A stretch of DNA of 64,000 nt from Verrucomicrobiota bacterium (GTDB taxonomy: Bacteria > Verrucomicrobiota > Verrucomicrobiia > Limisphaerales > JACPZS01): assembly GCA_016195385.1 (NCBI GenBank), contig JACPZS010000232.1, positions 45,735 through 109,734 on the forward strand. The letters run 5' to 3'. The position numbers and the translations under genes are program-made. The notes beneath the pieces were generated by a model. That model worked only from the letters and a program-made list of their open reading frames with translations. It was not told the origin of the DNA and did not search any database. This document shows, piece by piece, positions 53,679-62,261 of this stretch; position 1 is the stretch's first letter; every line of letters begins with the position of its first letter.

Positions 53679-54055
53679 ACGGCTGGATTGGGCCGAATGC
53701 CCCCGCTTGGAACGATGGCTTCATCACTTTCAAAAAGCTGGGACAAATCGTCAAACCCGGACCGTCGCAGTTGCTGGTGTATCTCGATGAGCGCGAGGAC
53801 AGCATTGATGATGGTTATTACGCCGTGAACATGATCAAAGGCGCTGGCGCGCAACTCGTGAATTTCCCCGGTGGTTTTCACAACGGCGCCGGCGGCCTGA
53901 GCTTCGCCGACGGCCATGCCGAAGTGCATAAGTGGCTCGACCCGCGCACGGTGCCGCCCTTCCAAAAAGGCAAGAAGCGCGAATTCACCAACATGAGCAA
54001 CAATCGCGATCTCACCTGGCTCCAGGATCACGGCACCAGTTCCAGCAAAGACTGA
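53627..54055 (+). CDS. C-terminal part of the frameshifted pseudopilin
   Basis: This frame continues the pseudopilin begun at 53217. It contains [40 protein letters not shown], then the H-x9-DG motif in [19 protein letters not shown] and ends [18 protein letters not shown], closely parallel to the pseudopilin at 45746. There is no start signal of its own. The overlap between the two pieces and the 839-nt total, one base short of a multiple of three, support a single-base deletion in the A5 run. Confidence 0.7.
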   Translation: MVKNGGVLRPRVRSISMNGWIGPNAPAWNDGFITFKKLGQIVKPGPSQLLVYLDEREDSIDDGYYAVNMIKGAGAQLVNFPGGFHNGAGGLSFADGHAEVHKWLDPRTVPPFQKGKKREFTNMSNNRDLTWLQDHGTSSSKD

Positions 54056-54122
54056 GGCGCTTCGGCTCGCTCGCGCTACAAGCGCACTTGCCAAAGCCAT
54101 GCCCGACGCGCAAGTTACGGTC

Positions 54123-54911
54123 ATGCGAGCGAAAAATATTGTCATCGCGTTGTTGTTGATCACGAGCCTGGGCTTGGGAATTGGCTGGCTGCGCCGGCAC
54201 CGACTAGCCCTCGAAGAGCATGAACTGGAGACGGCCAAAGCACTCCAGTTGTCCAATTCTCTAACGCAAACGCAGAAAAAACTGGACGAGCAAGTCACCG
54301 TCAACCAATCGCTCGAAACCAACCTCGTCGAGCGCGTTGCCGAATTGAAAACATTTTCCAACAAGCTGGGCGAGGTCGTCACCACGCTGGCCAAGACGGA
54401 AGCCAAGGCGGAAGCCGACAGCAAGGCGGCGCAGGAGGCGTTGGCGCAGCGCGACGCCAAGATTACCGACCTCGAGGGCAAAAACGACGATATGCTCAAA
54501 AAGATGAACGAGTTGAACGTTTCCATTACCGGGCTGGAGACACAGATCGCGGCGACAGAGAAAAAACTGGCCGCTTCCGAGGGCAACCGCGCATTTCTTT
54601 TGAACGAATTGAAACGGCTACAGGCGGAAAAAGCCGAACTGGAACGCCAATTCAATGATTTGGTCGCGCTGCGTGAACAAGTTCGCAAGCTCAAGGACGA
54701 ACTTTCCATCGCTCGCCGATTGGATTGGATTCGGCGCGGTTTGTACGGTGTCGGGAGCGAAAAGAAGGGAGCGGAGTTGCTCGTGGCGCGGCCGACGGCG
54801 CCAGCCCCAAAAACGAATTTCAACCTCGACGTTGAGATTAAACGCGACGGCGGCGTGAAGATCAATTCGCCGGAGCCGACACCGGCCCCGGCCAAGCCCG
54901 ACGCGAAATGA
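54123..54911 (+). CDS. membrane-anchored coiled-coil protein
   Basis: A 262-residue protein from ATG 54123; an in-frame ATG at 54099 would add eight polar residues before the anchor. An N-terminal helix (IVIALLLITSLGLGIGWL) anchors it. Residues about 30-195 are continuous coiled coil (SLETNLVERVAELKTFSNKL, KNDDMLKKMNELNVSITGLE, LNELKRLQAEKAELERQFND). The tail is Pro/Ala-rich (SPEPTPAPAKPDAK). Function unknown; it may structure the envelope or serve division or secretion. Its stop overlaps the moaA ATG by 4 bp (ATGA), so the two are coupled. Confidence 0.72.
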   Translation: MRAKNIVIALLLITSLGLGIGWLRRHRLALEEHELETAKALQLSNSLTQTQKKLDEQVTVNQSLETNLVERVAELKTFSNKLGEVVTTLAKTEAKAEADSKAAQEALAQRDAKITDLEGKNDDMLKKMNELNVSITGLETQIAATEKKLAASEGNRAFLLNELKRLQAEKAELERQFNDLVALREQVRKLKDELSIARRLDWIRRGLYGVGSEKKGAELLVARPTAPAPKTNFNLDVEIKRDGGVKINSPEPTPAPAKPDAK

Positions 54912-55975
54912 CCGCCGCAGGCCCTCTGGCCGACTCCTTTGGCCGCGTGATGCGCGACGTGCGCATCAGCGTCACCGACCGCTGCAACTTCCGTTGCATG
55001 TATTGCCTGCCGGAAACTGAGGAGGCGGCGAATTTTTACCGGACTAAGTTCGACCACGCGAAAAATCCCGCGCCAGCGACACTCATCGCGCGCGAATGGA
55101 AGCCGCGCTCGCAGTTGCTCACGTTTGAAGAGATTGAGCGCGTCATGCGCATCCTGGTGAGTCTGGGAATCGAAAAAGTGCGCGTCACCGGCGGCGAGCC
55201 GCTGTTGCGGCACGGCTTGGAAACCTTGATTGCCAAACTCGCCCGCATCGAGGGCGTCCGCGATTTGGCAATGACCACGAATGGGTTTCTCTTTCCGCAA
55301 AAGGCGGAGGCGCTGCGCGCGGCCGGTCTGCGCCGCATCAGCTTCAGTCTGGATTCGCTCGAACCGGCGAACTTCAAAAAAATGACCGGCCGCGACGGCT
55401 TGCGCGAAGTTCTCGCTGGCATTGCGCTCGCGAAACGGCTTGGCCTCGCCCCCGTAAAGGTCAATGCAGTCGTCATTCGCGGCATCAACGATCACGAACT
55501 GGAGGCGCTGGCCGGATTTGCGCGCCGCGAAGATTTGAGTTTTCGTTTCATTGAGTTCATGCCGCTCGACTCGGGGCGCGTGTGGCTCAAAGAACTCGTC
55601 GTTCCGGGCCGCGAAATTTTGCAACGCTTGCAGGCGCGCTACGAACTCAAACCGGTGCTCTCCCAAAATGTCGCCGAGACCGCGCGTCGCTGGTCGTTCT
55701 CTGACGGGCGTGGCGAAATCGGCATCATCGCGCCGGTGACCGAGCCGTTCTGCGGACACTGCAATCGCCTCCGGCTCACGGCGGACGGAAAAATTCGCAC
55801 GTGCCTCTTCAGCCTCACCGAGCATGATTTGAAACCTTTGCTGCGCGGCGGCGCAAACGATGAGCAGATCGCCGATAAGCTCCGTTGCATTGTCTGGCAG
55901 AAGGAGGAGCGGCATCACATCGGCGAGCCGGACTTCGTCCAGCCCGAGCGCACGATGAGCTGCATTGGTGGCTAG
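54908..55975 (+). CDS. moaA: GTP 3',8-cyclase MoaA (molybdenum cofactor biosynthesis)
   Basis: A 355-residue radical SAM enzyme that converts GTP to 3',8-cH2GTP, the first step of molybdopterin synthesis. The SAM cluster is CNFRCMYC at 26-33. The second cluster is CGHC-x13-C near 283-300. The C-terminal MSCIGG double-glycine tail is intact. VRVTGGEPLLRHGLETLI and TTNGFLFPQKAEALRAAGL are family blocks. About 30 residues (ETEEAANFYRTKFDHAKNPA and what follows) are inserted after the first cluster, before LLTFEEIERVMRIL, making it longer than the roughly 330 usual. No other moa gene is nearby. Confidence 0.93.
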   Translation: MTAAGPLADSFGRVMRDVRISVTDRCNFRCMYCLPETEEAANFYRTKFDHAKNPAPATLIAREWKPRSQLLTFEEIERVMRILVSLGIEKVRVTGGEPLLRHGLETLIAKLARIEGVRDLAMTTNGFLFPQKAEALRAAGLRRISFSLDSLEPANFKKMTGRDGLREVLAGIALAKRLGLAPVKVNAVVIRGINDHELEALAGFARREDLSFRFIEFMPLDSGRVWLKELVVPGREILQRLQARYELKPVLSQNVAETARRWSFSDGRGEIGIIAPVTEPFCGHCNRLRLTADGKIRTCLFSLTEHDLKPLLRGGANDEQIADKLRCIVWQKEERHHIGEPDFVQPERTMSCIGG

Positions 55976-56004
55976 GAAAGTTGTAGTAATTCGAGAAGTG
56001 CCGC

Positions 56005-57132
56005 ATGTCGTTTTCATCGCCAACGGAAAAGCAAGCACGCCTGTTATGGGCGGCCATCACGGCCATCGCTGTGGGCATTTTGGCCGCGCTCGCTGGACTG
56101 GGGATCTGGGCCTTGGCCTGGGTGGCGAATCGCCTTTCCGCTGTGCTGCTGCCGCTGGCGGTCGCCGCCGTCATTGCTTACCTGCTCGAACCGATTGTGG
56201 ATTTCCTTGAACGCCGGCGAGTTACCCGCTCGCGTGCCATATTCCTGGGCTTCACGCTGGGGAGCGTGTTCGCACTGCTGCTCGCCATTTCGCTGGTGCC
56301 GCGGCTGGTATTCGAGGTCGGGGAGTTGATCGAAAAGGTGCCCGACTACGCGTCGATGATGAACCAAAACATCGGCAAATGGCTGGCGGAAACGCCGCGC
56401 GGCATGAAGGCCAAGGAATTTTGGGACGCGCACGCCGCCAATTTCCAGATCTGGCTGACCGACGCGTTGCCCATTGTTGGCGGGTGGTTGCTGGAAAAAA
56501 CAGGCCATTTTTTCTCCTGGTTCGGGTTGTTCCTCGGGTTTTTCCTTGTGCCTATCTATGCTTTTTATTTTCTGAAGGAGAAGCAGGAGATCGAAAGCAG
56601 TTGGACGGACTACTTGCCGATGCGCGAATCCCGCCTGAAGGAAGAATTCATCTTCGTCGTGCGCGCGGTAAACGACAGTTTGATCGTGTTTTTCCGGGGC
56701 CAAATCCTTGTGGCGTTATGCGTCGCCGCGCTCACGACGCTGGGTTTTTGGCTGCTCGGTTTGAATTACTCGTTCGTGCTCGGCTTCATGGCCGGTCTCT
56801 TTGGCGTGATCCCGTACATGGGAGTTGTGTGCAGTCTGATTCCCGCGTTGCTCCTCGCGGCGGTTCAATTCGGCGACTGGCAGCATCCGCTGCTGGTGAT
56901 TGCGGTTTCGGCGCTCGTGCATCTGGCCGAAGGCTGGGTGATTTCCCCAAAAATCATCGGTGATCGCGTGGGCATGCACCCGATGGCCATCATCATTGCG
57001 ATCATGATCGGCACGAGCCTGCTGGGGGGAATTGTCGGCGGCGTGTTGGCGATTCCACTTACGGCTGCGCTGCGGACGCTGATGTTTCGCTACGTCTGGA
57101 AAAAGCGGCTAGACGAACGGAGCACGGTTTAA
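56005..57132 (+). CDS. AI-2E family transporter (PerM/TqsA-like)
   Basis: A 375-residue membrane protein with about seven or eight hydrophobic segments. Family features are the opening WAAITAIAVGILAALAGLGI, the pair LLPLAVAAVIAYLLEPIVDF and LERRRVTRSRAIFLGFTLG, the later FVLGFMAGLFGVIPYMGVV, and VISPKIIGDRVGMHPMAIII near residue 320. Members move small molecules or ions (autoinducer-2, Na+/H+); the substrate cannot be read from the sequence. It starts 30 bp after moaA on the same strand, so it may share its transcript. Confidence 0.88.
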   Translation: MSFSSPTEKQARLLWAAITAIAVGILAALAGLGIWALAWVANRLSAVLLPLAVAAVIAYLLEPIVDFLERRRVTRSRAIFLGFTLGSVFALLLAISLVPRLVFEVGELIEKVPDYASMMNQNIGKWLAETPRGMKAKEFWDAHAANFQIWLTDALPIVGGWLLEKTGHFFSWFGLFLGFFLVPIYAFYFLKEKQEIESSWTDYLPMRESRLKEEFIFVVRAVNDSLIVFFRGQILVALCVAALTTLGFWLLGLNYSFVLGFMAGLFGVIPYMGVVCSLIPALLLAAVQFGDWQHPLLVIAVSALVHLAEGWVISPKIIGDRVGMHPMAIIIAIMIGTSLLGGIVGGVLAIPLTAALRTLMFRYVWKKRLDERSTV

Positions 57133-57176
57133 TTACCCGAGCAGGTGATCCTTGTCAGCAGGTGCGTGTGAGCAAA

Positions 57177-59093
57177 TCACGCAATTTCGGGCTGCATTCC
57201 AGAAAGCGCTTGATGGAGGCTCTTCAAAAGGCCGGCGGAATTAAACGGCTTTACCAAAAACGACAGCGTCGTCGCATCGAACAGTTCTTCCATTTTCTCC
57301 ACTTCCATCAGCCCGCTCATGCCCATGACACGCACGTTGGGGTTCAACTTTTGCAGCGCACGCACGAGCGCCGGGCCGTCCAGGAATGGCATCATCGCGT
57401 CCGTGAGCACCAGACTGATCTCGGGCTGGTGCTTTGCATACAGGGCAACGGCTTCCGCGCCGTCGGCTGCGGTGAGCACGCGGTAGCCGAAACGCTCCAA
57501 CGTCGCTTGAATGATTTCTACGATCGAAGGCTCGTCATCGACCACGAGGATCAACTCGCCCTGGCCTTGGGGCAGGGGATGATCCGCCAACTCGTTGACG
57601 CTGGCTTCGCCTTGTTCATCCGCGGGGAGGTAAACTGAAAATCGTGCGCCACGGCCAGCTTCGCTTTCCACGGTCACGAAGCCATTGTGGCTTTTGACAA
57701 TGCCCGTGGCCGTCGTCAAGCCCAAGCCTGTCCCTTTGCCGGCCTCCTTGGTCGAAAAAAATGGATCGAAGAGTTTCGGCAAAACTTCCTTGGGCACGCC
57801 GGCCCCGGTGTCGGTGACACTCAATTTCACATAATGCCCCATTTTCGCGTCCGGATGCGCGCGCGCCAAATCCTCGGTCACCGTGAAATTCTCGGCTTCA
57901 ATTTTCAACAAACCACCCTCGGGCATCGCGTCCCGCGCGTTCAAGCACAGGTTCATCAGCACCTGGTGGAGTTGGGTCGCGTCGCCGCGCACCGGCCACA
58001 GACCGAGTTTGGAGCGGGCCTTGATCTGGATCGAACGCGGGAATGTGTCTTGCACGAGTTTTTCCATCTCGGACACGAGGTGGCGCACTTGCAGCACCTT
58101 GTGTCCCGCACCTTCAACACCGCGCGCGAAACCAAGGATTTGTCGGATGATTTCTGCTCCGCGGTGCGCGCTGCGTTCAATCGTGGCCAGCAAGCGGTTT
58201 CGTTCCGCCCCGGTCTGACCTTCGCGCAACAATTGTGAAGCCACGAGCACCGGCGTGAGCACGTTGTTCAAATCGTGCGCAATGCCCCCCACCAGCGTGC
58301 CGATGCTTTGGAGCCGCTGCGCCCGCAGGAACTGCGCCTCCAATTCTTTGCGCGTGGTGACATCGCGGACATGGATTTGCACCGCGGGCCGATCGTCCCA
58401 GGAAAAATAGCGAGCCGAGATCTCCGCCGAAAATTTCTCTCCGCTGTGGCGGATGAGTTCAAGTTCCAGCGCCAGCACGCGCGTGGCATCAGCCAGCACC
58501 GTGCGCAACATTTCATCAAACTGCTGGCGATGGCTCGCGGCGACGAACTCCACCAGCTTCTGGCCCACCAGACTGGGCTCCGCCACGCGCAGCATCTGGT
58601 AGGTGGCGGGATTGGTCAGCCCGATCGTGGTGTCCGTGTCCACGATCAATATCCCATCCGGGGCCGACTCGACGATTTGATCAAATTTGGAGCGTTCCAA
58701 ATGCAGCCGACGATAACGGTTCAATCGCGTGATGGTGCGGACACGTGTGCGCAATTCGCCGCGATCAATCGGCTTGGTTAAAAATTCATCGGCTCCCGCT
58801 TCGAGCCCGTAAATCCGCGAATCCCTATCGTCCAAAGCCGTCAGCAGAATGATCGGCACTTCGGCGAGCACGGGGTTCGCGCGTAATTTGCGGCAAACTT
58901 CGTAGCCATCCATCCACGGCATCATCACGTCCAGCAGGATGACATCGGGCGTCAGTTCAACCGCTTTCTGCAATCCCTCGGCGCCATTGCTGGCGAAAGC
59001 AAGTCGGTAACCTTGCGGCGCGAGCAAATCTTCCAGCAGCTCGCGGCCACTGGGTTCATCATCGACGATCAGGATGGTGCTGGGTGAATCCAT
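57177..59093 (-). CDS. hybrid histidine kinase: REC-PAS-HisKA-HATPase-REC
   Basis: A 638-residue soluble sensor kinase. REC1 (about 1-120) has VDDEPSGRELLEDLL, phosphoacceptor in VILLDVMMPWMDG and a Lys in LTKPIDRGELR. A PAS domain follows (about 140-270, FDQIVESAPDGILIVDTDTT). HisKA has the H-box GGIAHDLNNVLTP; the HATPase has MNLCLNARDAMPEGG, DTGAGVPKEVL and GKGTGLGLTTA. REC2 (about 510-630) has VVDDEPSIVEII and LVLTDAMMPFLDG. No membrane segment, so a cytosolic signal is expected. It starts 1 bp after the stop of the gene at 59095, so the two hybrid kinases form one operon. Confidence 0.92.
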   Translation of the reverse strand: MDSPSTILIVDDEPSGRELLEDLLAPQGYRLAFASNGAEGLQKAVELTPDVILLDVMMPWMDGYEVCRKLRANPVLAEVPIILLTALDDRDSRIYGLEAGADEFLTKPIDRGELRTRVRTITRLNRYRRLHLERSKFDQIVESAPDGILIVDTDTTIGLTNPATYQMLRVAEPSLVGQKLVEFVAASHRQQFDEMLRTVLADATRVLALELELIRHSGEKFSAEISARYFSWDDRPAVQIHVRDVTTRKELEAQFLRAQRLQSIGTLVGGIAHDLNNVLTPVLVASQLLREGQTGAERNRLLATIERSAHRGAEIIRQILGFARGVEGAGHKVLQVRHLVSEMEKLVQDTFPRSIQIKARSKLGLWPVRGDATQLHQVLMNLCLNARDAMPEGGLLKIEAENFTVTEDLARAHPDAKMGHYVKLSVTDTGAGVPKEVLPKLFDPFFSTKEAGKGTGLGLTTATGIVKSHNGFVTVESEAGRGARFSVYLPADEQGEASVNELADHPLPQGQGELILVVDDEPSIVEIIQATLERFGYRVLTAADGAEAVALYAKHQPEISLVLTDAMMPFLDGPALVRALQKLNPNVRVMGMSGLMEVEKMEELFDATTLSFLVKPFNSAGLLKSLHQALSGMQPEIA

Positions 59094-59094
59094 A

Positions 59095-60963
59095 TCACTG
59101 GGTCATATCGGCTGTCGGCGGCTTTGTCCGAAGTCTTTCGATGGCGGCCACGATGGCTTTGAAATCAATCGGCTTGCTAAAATAATCGTCCGCTCCCGCA
59201 GCCAGGCACTCTTCGCGGTCACCCGGCATGGCCAGTGCCGTGAGGGCGATGATCGGTGTGCGGGCGAGCGCTTCGTTCGCGCTGTGGCGAATGCGCGCGA
59301 TGGCTTCGAGTCCGTCCAGTTCCGGCATTTGGATGTCCATCAGAATCAACTCGGGTGCCGTCTGCTCCGCTTGTTCAATCACTTCGTAGCCAGAGCGGGC
59401 GGTCGTTAAATGGTAACCCTTGGCTTCGAGATAATCCGCGATGGTCTGGATATTCATCTCGTTATCCTCGGCCAGCAAAATTCGCGGCGCGCTGGAAGAA
59501 CCGTGATTGCCATTTGAAGCAAAGCACTGGCGTCCAATTCCAGCAGCGACGGCGTCCATCTCGGCGGCCACGATCTCGACTTCGTTCGGCGCGTTCGCGC
59601 TGACGGTCGGGCAGGGGAGCGATATGGTGAACCGACTGCCGTGGCCTGGCTCGCTGGTCACAGAAACCGTGCCACCGTGCATTTCTGTCATCGCGCGAAC
59701 GAGCGCCAGACCCAGGCCGGTTCCATTGTATTGCCGGGAAAGTTTGCTATCGAGTTGCACAAACGGTTGAAACAACCGCGGCAGGTTCTCGGCCGCGATG
59801 CCGATGCCCGTGTCCCAGACGGAAAAATCAATCGTGCCCGCGCCGAGTTCGTGAACGACTTCCAATCCCACCGCACCGGCTTCGGGCGTGAATTTCACCG
59901 CGTTGCTCAAGAGGTTGACGAGAATTTGCTTCAAGCGACGCTCGTCCGCCGACACAAAAGCCAGCCCTTCGGTGATGGTCGCCGAGAGGTGGATTTTCTT
60001 CTTCAACGCCGCTTGTTTCACCAGCCGCAAGCTGGCATCGCAGACGGACTGGATTCCGACCGGCGCGACTTCGATGTGAAATTTGCCTGCCTCAATCTTT
60101 GACAAATCGAGAATGTCATTGATGAGCGAGAGCAGGTGGCGGCCGCTTTCTTCAATGCTTCGCAACGAGCGAAGCTGCTTCTCGTTCAGCGGTCCGTAAA
60201 TCTGTTCTTGCAGGGACTCCGAGAGTCCGAGCACGGCGTTGAGCGGCGTGCGTAATTCATGACTCATGCTGGCCAGAAATTCGTCCTTGTGTCGCGCGGC
60301 TCGGCCGAGTTGCTCGTTGGCGGCGCGGAGTTCGGACGTGCGCTCCTCGACCCGACGGGCGAGCGAGGCGCGTTCCTCGGCCAACGCCTGCTCGACGAGG
60401 ATGCGTTCGGTGATGTCGCGATCCGTGCCGCGAAAACCCACCACCCGTCCAGTGCGATCCAGGATCGGCGTCGCGTTGCGTTCGAGGAAACGAATCGAGC
60501 CGTCTTTGTGCCGCCAGCGCAGCACGAGGTCGCGCCAACCCCACTGATCGGCAATGAAAATCGGCAGCATGTACCCCATTTGTTCACGATCTTCTTCATG
60601 AAGAAACGACAGACAATTCTGTCCGACCAGTTCTTCCGGCGCGTAGCCGAGAATTTCTTTGACCGCCGGATTCGAGTAAGTGTGGCGGCCCTCGCAATCG
60701 ATGGCCCAAATCCATTCCCGCGTGGTTTCGACGAACGCGCGAAATTTCTCTTCGCTCTCGCGCAGAGCGTGCTCGGCCAGCGTGCGTTCAACACTCGTGG
60801 CCGGGAGTGTGGCATCGCTCGTCGCGGGCGGCGCGTTCTTCGTGAAGGCGCTGCCATCCATCAGCGTCCGCAAATTTGACAAACCAAATCGCCGGCTCTT
60901 TCGTGGCGGCGGGGCCGTCAGAAGATCCTCGGCGGTGGCTGCGAGCTGACCGGCGGTGTGCAT
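59095..60963 (-). CDS. hybrid histidine kinase: PAS-HisKA-HATPase-REC
   Basis: A 622-residue protein without membrane segments. A PAS/PAC domain lies at about 65-195 (FRAFVETTREWIWAIDCEGR, RFLERNATPILDRTGRVVGF). A coiled-coil link (AEERASLARRVEERTSELR) leads to HisKA with the H-box SMSHELRTPLNAVL near 240, then an HATPase with LVNLLSNAVKFTPEAG, DTGIGIAAENL and NGTGLGLALVRAM. The C-terminal receiver has LAEDNEMNIQTIADYLEAKG, ILMDIQMPELDG and KPIDFKAIV. It is the first of two tandem hybrid kinases; no stand-alone output regulator or Hpt protein is nearby. Confidence 0.92.
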   Translation of the reverse strand: MHTAGQLAATAEDLLTAPPPRKSRRFGLSNLRTLMDGSAFTKNAPPATSDATLPATSVERTLAEHALRESEEKFRAFVETTREWIWAIDCEGRHTYSNPAVKEILGYAPEELVGQNCLSFLHEEDREQMGYMLPIFIADQWGWRDLVLRWRHKDGSIRFLERNATPILDRTGRVVGFRGTDRDITERILVEQALAEERASLARRVEERTSELRAANEQLGRAARHKDEFLASMSHELRTPLNAVLGLSESLQEQIYGPLNEKQLRSLRSIEESGRHLLSLINDILDLSKIEAGKFHIEVAPVGIQSVCDASLRLVKQAALKKKIHLSATITEGLAFVSADERRLKQILVNLLSNAVKFTPEAGAVGLEVVHELGAGTIDFSVWDTGIGIAAENLPRLFQPFVQLDSKLSRQYNGTGLGLALVRAMTEMHGGTVSVTSEPGHGSRFTISLPCPTVSANAPNEVEIVAAEMDAVAAGIGRQCFASNGNHGSSSAPRILLAEDNEMNIQTIADYLEAKGYHLTTARSGYEVIEQAEQTAPELILMDIQMPELDGLEAIARIRHSANEALARTPIIALTALAMPGDREECLAAGADDYFSKPIDFKAIVAAIERLRTKPPTADMTQ

Positions 60964-61149
60964 CGTTGTTAAGCGCTCAAAAGATCCGGAGTTCTCAGGC
61001 CATCCACGATCTTGTCACGCGCTGCCTTGGAATATCGGAGTTTTCGAGCGTGAACTTAACGCCCACTCGCTCTGCTCTTTTCTTATTTCTGAAGAGTGTA
61101 AACCGGCGAGGCAACGCTAGAGCCTGTGGCAGGCGAATTATATTTGCGC

Positions 61150-62118
61150 TCAGAATTGACGTGACTCGTTTGCTGGTGCGTACCAAACGCCGTCGTAGGA
61201 CTTTCCATACACACTGAAGTTTTCTAGGAAAAGATACAGGCCTCCCAATGCGTCTTCACCAAAAGTGATCGCTCCAGAGATTGGCCCGTTTTCTCGATGA
61301 AAATAGATTCCGCGAAGCGTTTTTCTCCCGGTCAAGATGGGTGCTGCTTGGTAAGGTTCTCCCGAAAACGCAAAGCCATGCGCCGACAGCACGCCAGTCC
61401 GTGGATTAAAGCGAGCGATGCAAGCTCCTCCGGGCGGCAACGGATAAAGCTCGATGTCGCCGTCTTTCTGCCGGATTGATACCCGCCAACCACGCTGTTT
61501 GACACGGCTTCTGAAACCAATGGATGGAAAAAACACCCGGTAATCTGAATGGCGCAAGCAACTAGCGTCCAAATCCGAGCGTTCATTTATTTCTTCCCCA
61601 AAATCGAACCTCGTGATGAGCGACATTCCTGCCCCGATCACGACAGAAACAGCCGCAACATTTCTCCAAACCTTTACTTTGGCCAGCGGTGCTTGCGAAA
61701 CCAATTTGCGCCAGCCGAGCCACAACATGAGAAGCAGTCCGAGCGGGAGGCTTAACGCGACGGACGACAATATCCACCCGGACACATCGACGTCTTGTCT
61801 AGCGTTGCTTGTGACAAGATAATATGCACCGCTCATTGTTATCACTCGAAAAGAATAACAAATGATCAGAAGAACGCGGCCCCAGTTCTTGAGCAACATG
61901 GTGCCATAACCAGCAGCCAGATTCGCAGCCGCTGCTGCGAGTTCCAACGCATCGCGGAGTTCAAAGTGATTACAACCGGCGGTGTGTGCCGACAGAACGT
62001 TGGTTAACCGAAATGCTCCATCGATCAGGGCTAGTAAACCGATAATGCGTATACTTCGACAGAGCCAATTCCATCGGATTGGACTTCTGGTTGTTTCGGA
62101 CTCGTTGGTTGATTCCAC
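61150..62118 (-). CDS. multi-pass membrane protein of unknown function
   Basis: A 322-residue protein. About five hydrophobic segments occupy residues 24-170 (IIGLLALIDGAFRLTNVLSA, LLIICYSFRVITMSGAYYLV, SVALSLPLGLLLMLWLGW, VAAVSVVIGAGMSLI). The remaining 150 residues are soluble and beta-rich (WRVSIRQKDGDIELYPLPPG, GVLSAHGFAFSGEPYQAAPI, FSVYGKSYDGVWYAPANES). I do not recognise the family. AT content is a little higher than in the neighbours, which hints at recent arrival but is weak evidence. It is separated from the next gene by 143 bp. Confidence 0.6.
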   Translation of the reverse strand: MESTNESETTRSPIRWNWLCRSIRIIGLLALIDGAFRLTNVLSAHTAGCNHFELRDALELAAAAANLAAGYGTMLLKNWGRVLLIICYSFRVITMSGAYYLVTSNARQDVDVSGWILSSVALSLPLGLLLMLWLGWRKLVSQAPLAKVKVWRNVAAVSVVIGAGMSLITRFDFGEEINERSDLDASCLRHSDYRVFFPSIGFRSRVKQRGWRVSIRQKDGDIELYPLPPGGACIARFNPRTGVLSAHGFAFSGEPYQAAPILTGRKTLRGIYFHRENGPISGAITFGEDALGGLYLFLENFSVYGKSYDGVWYAPANESRQF

Positions 62119-62261
62119 GCTTGAGCAGGATGCTACAAAAGATTTCCGACCTTTGTCAGTGCCTCGTCCAGGTTGATCACATTATTACCTCCGTCGCGTG
62201 CGCTAGCTGGCTTGCTTTCCAGAACTTTGTCGTCATCTACACCTTGTTTTAGATCGTTTGA

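Noticed and set aside
53381..56038. Long minus-strand reading frame of 885 codons
   Set aside because: It lies opposite the pseudopilin, coiled-coil and moaA genes, whose plus-strand products match known families; the antisense frame is a GC-codon shadow.
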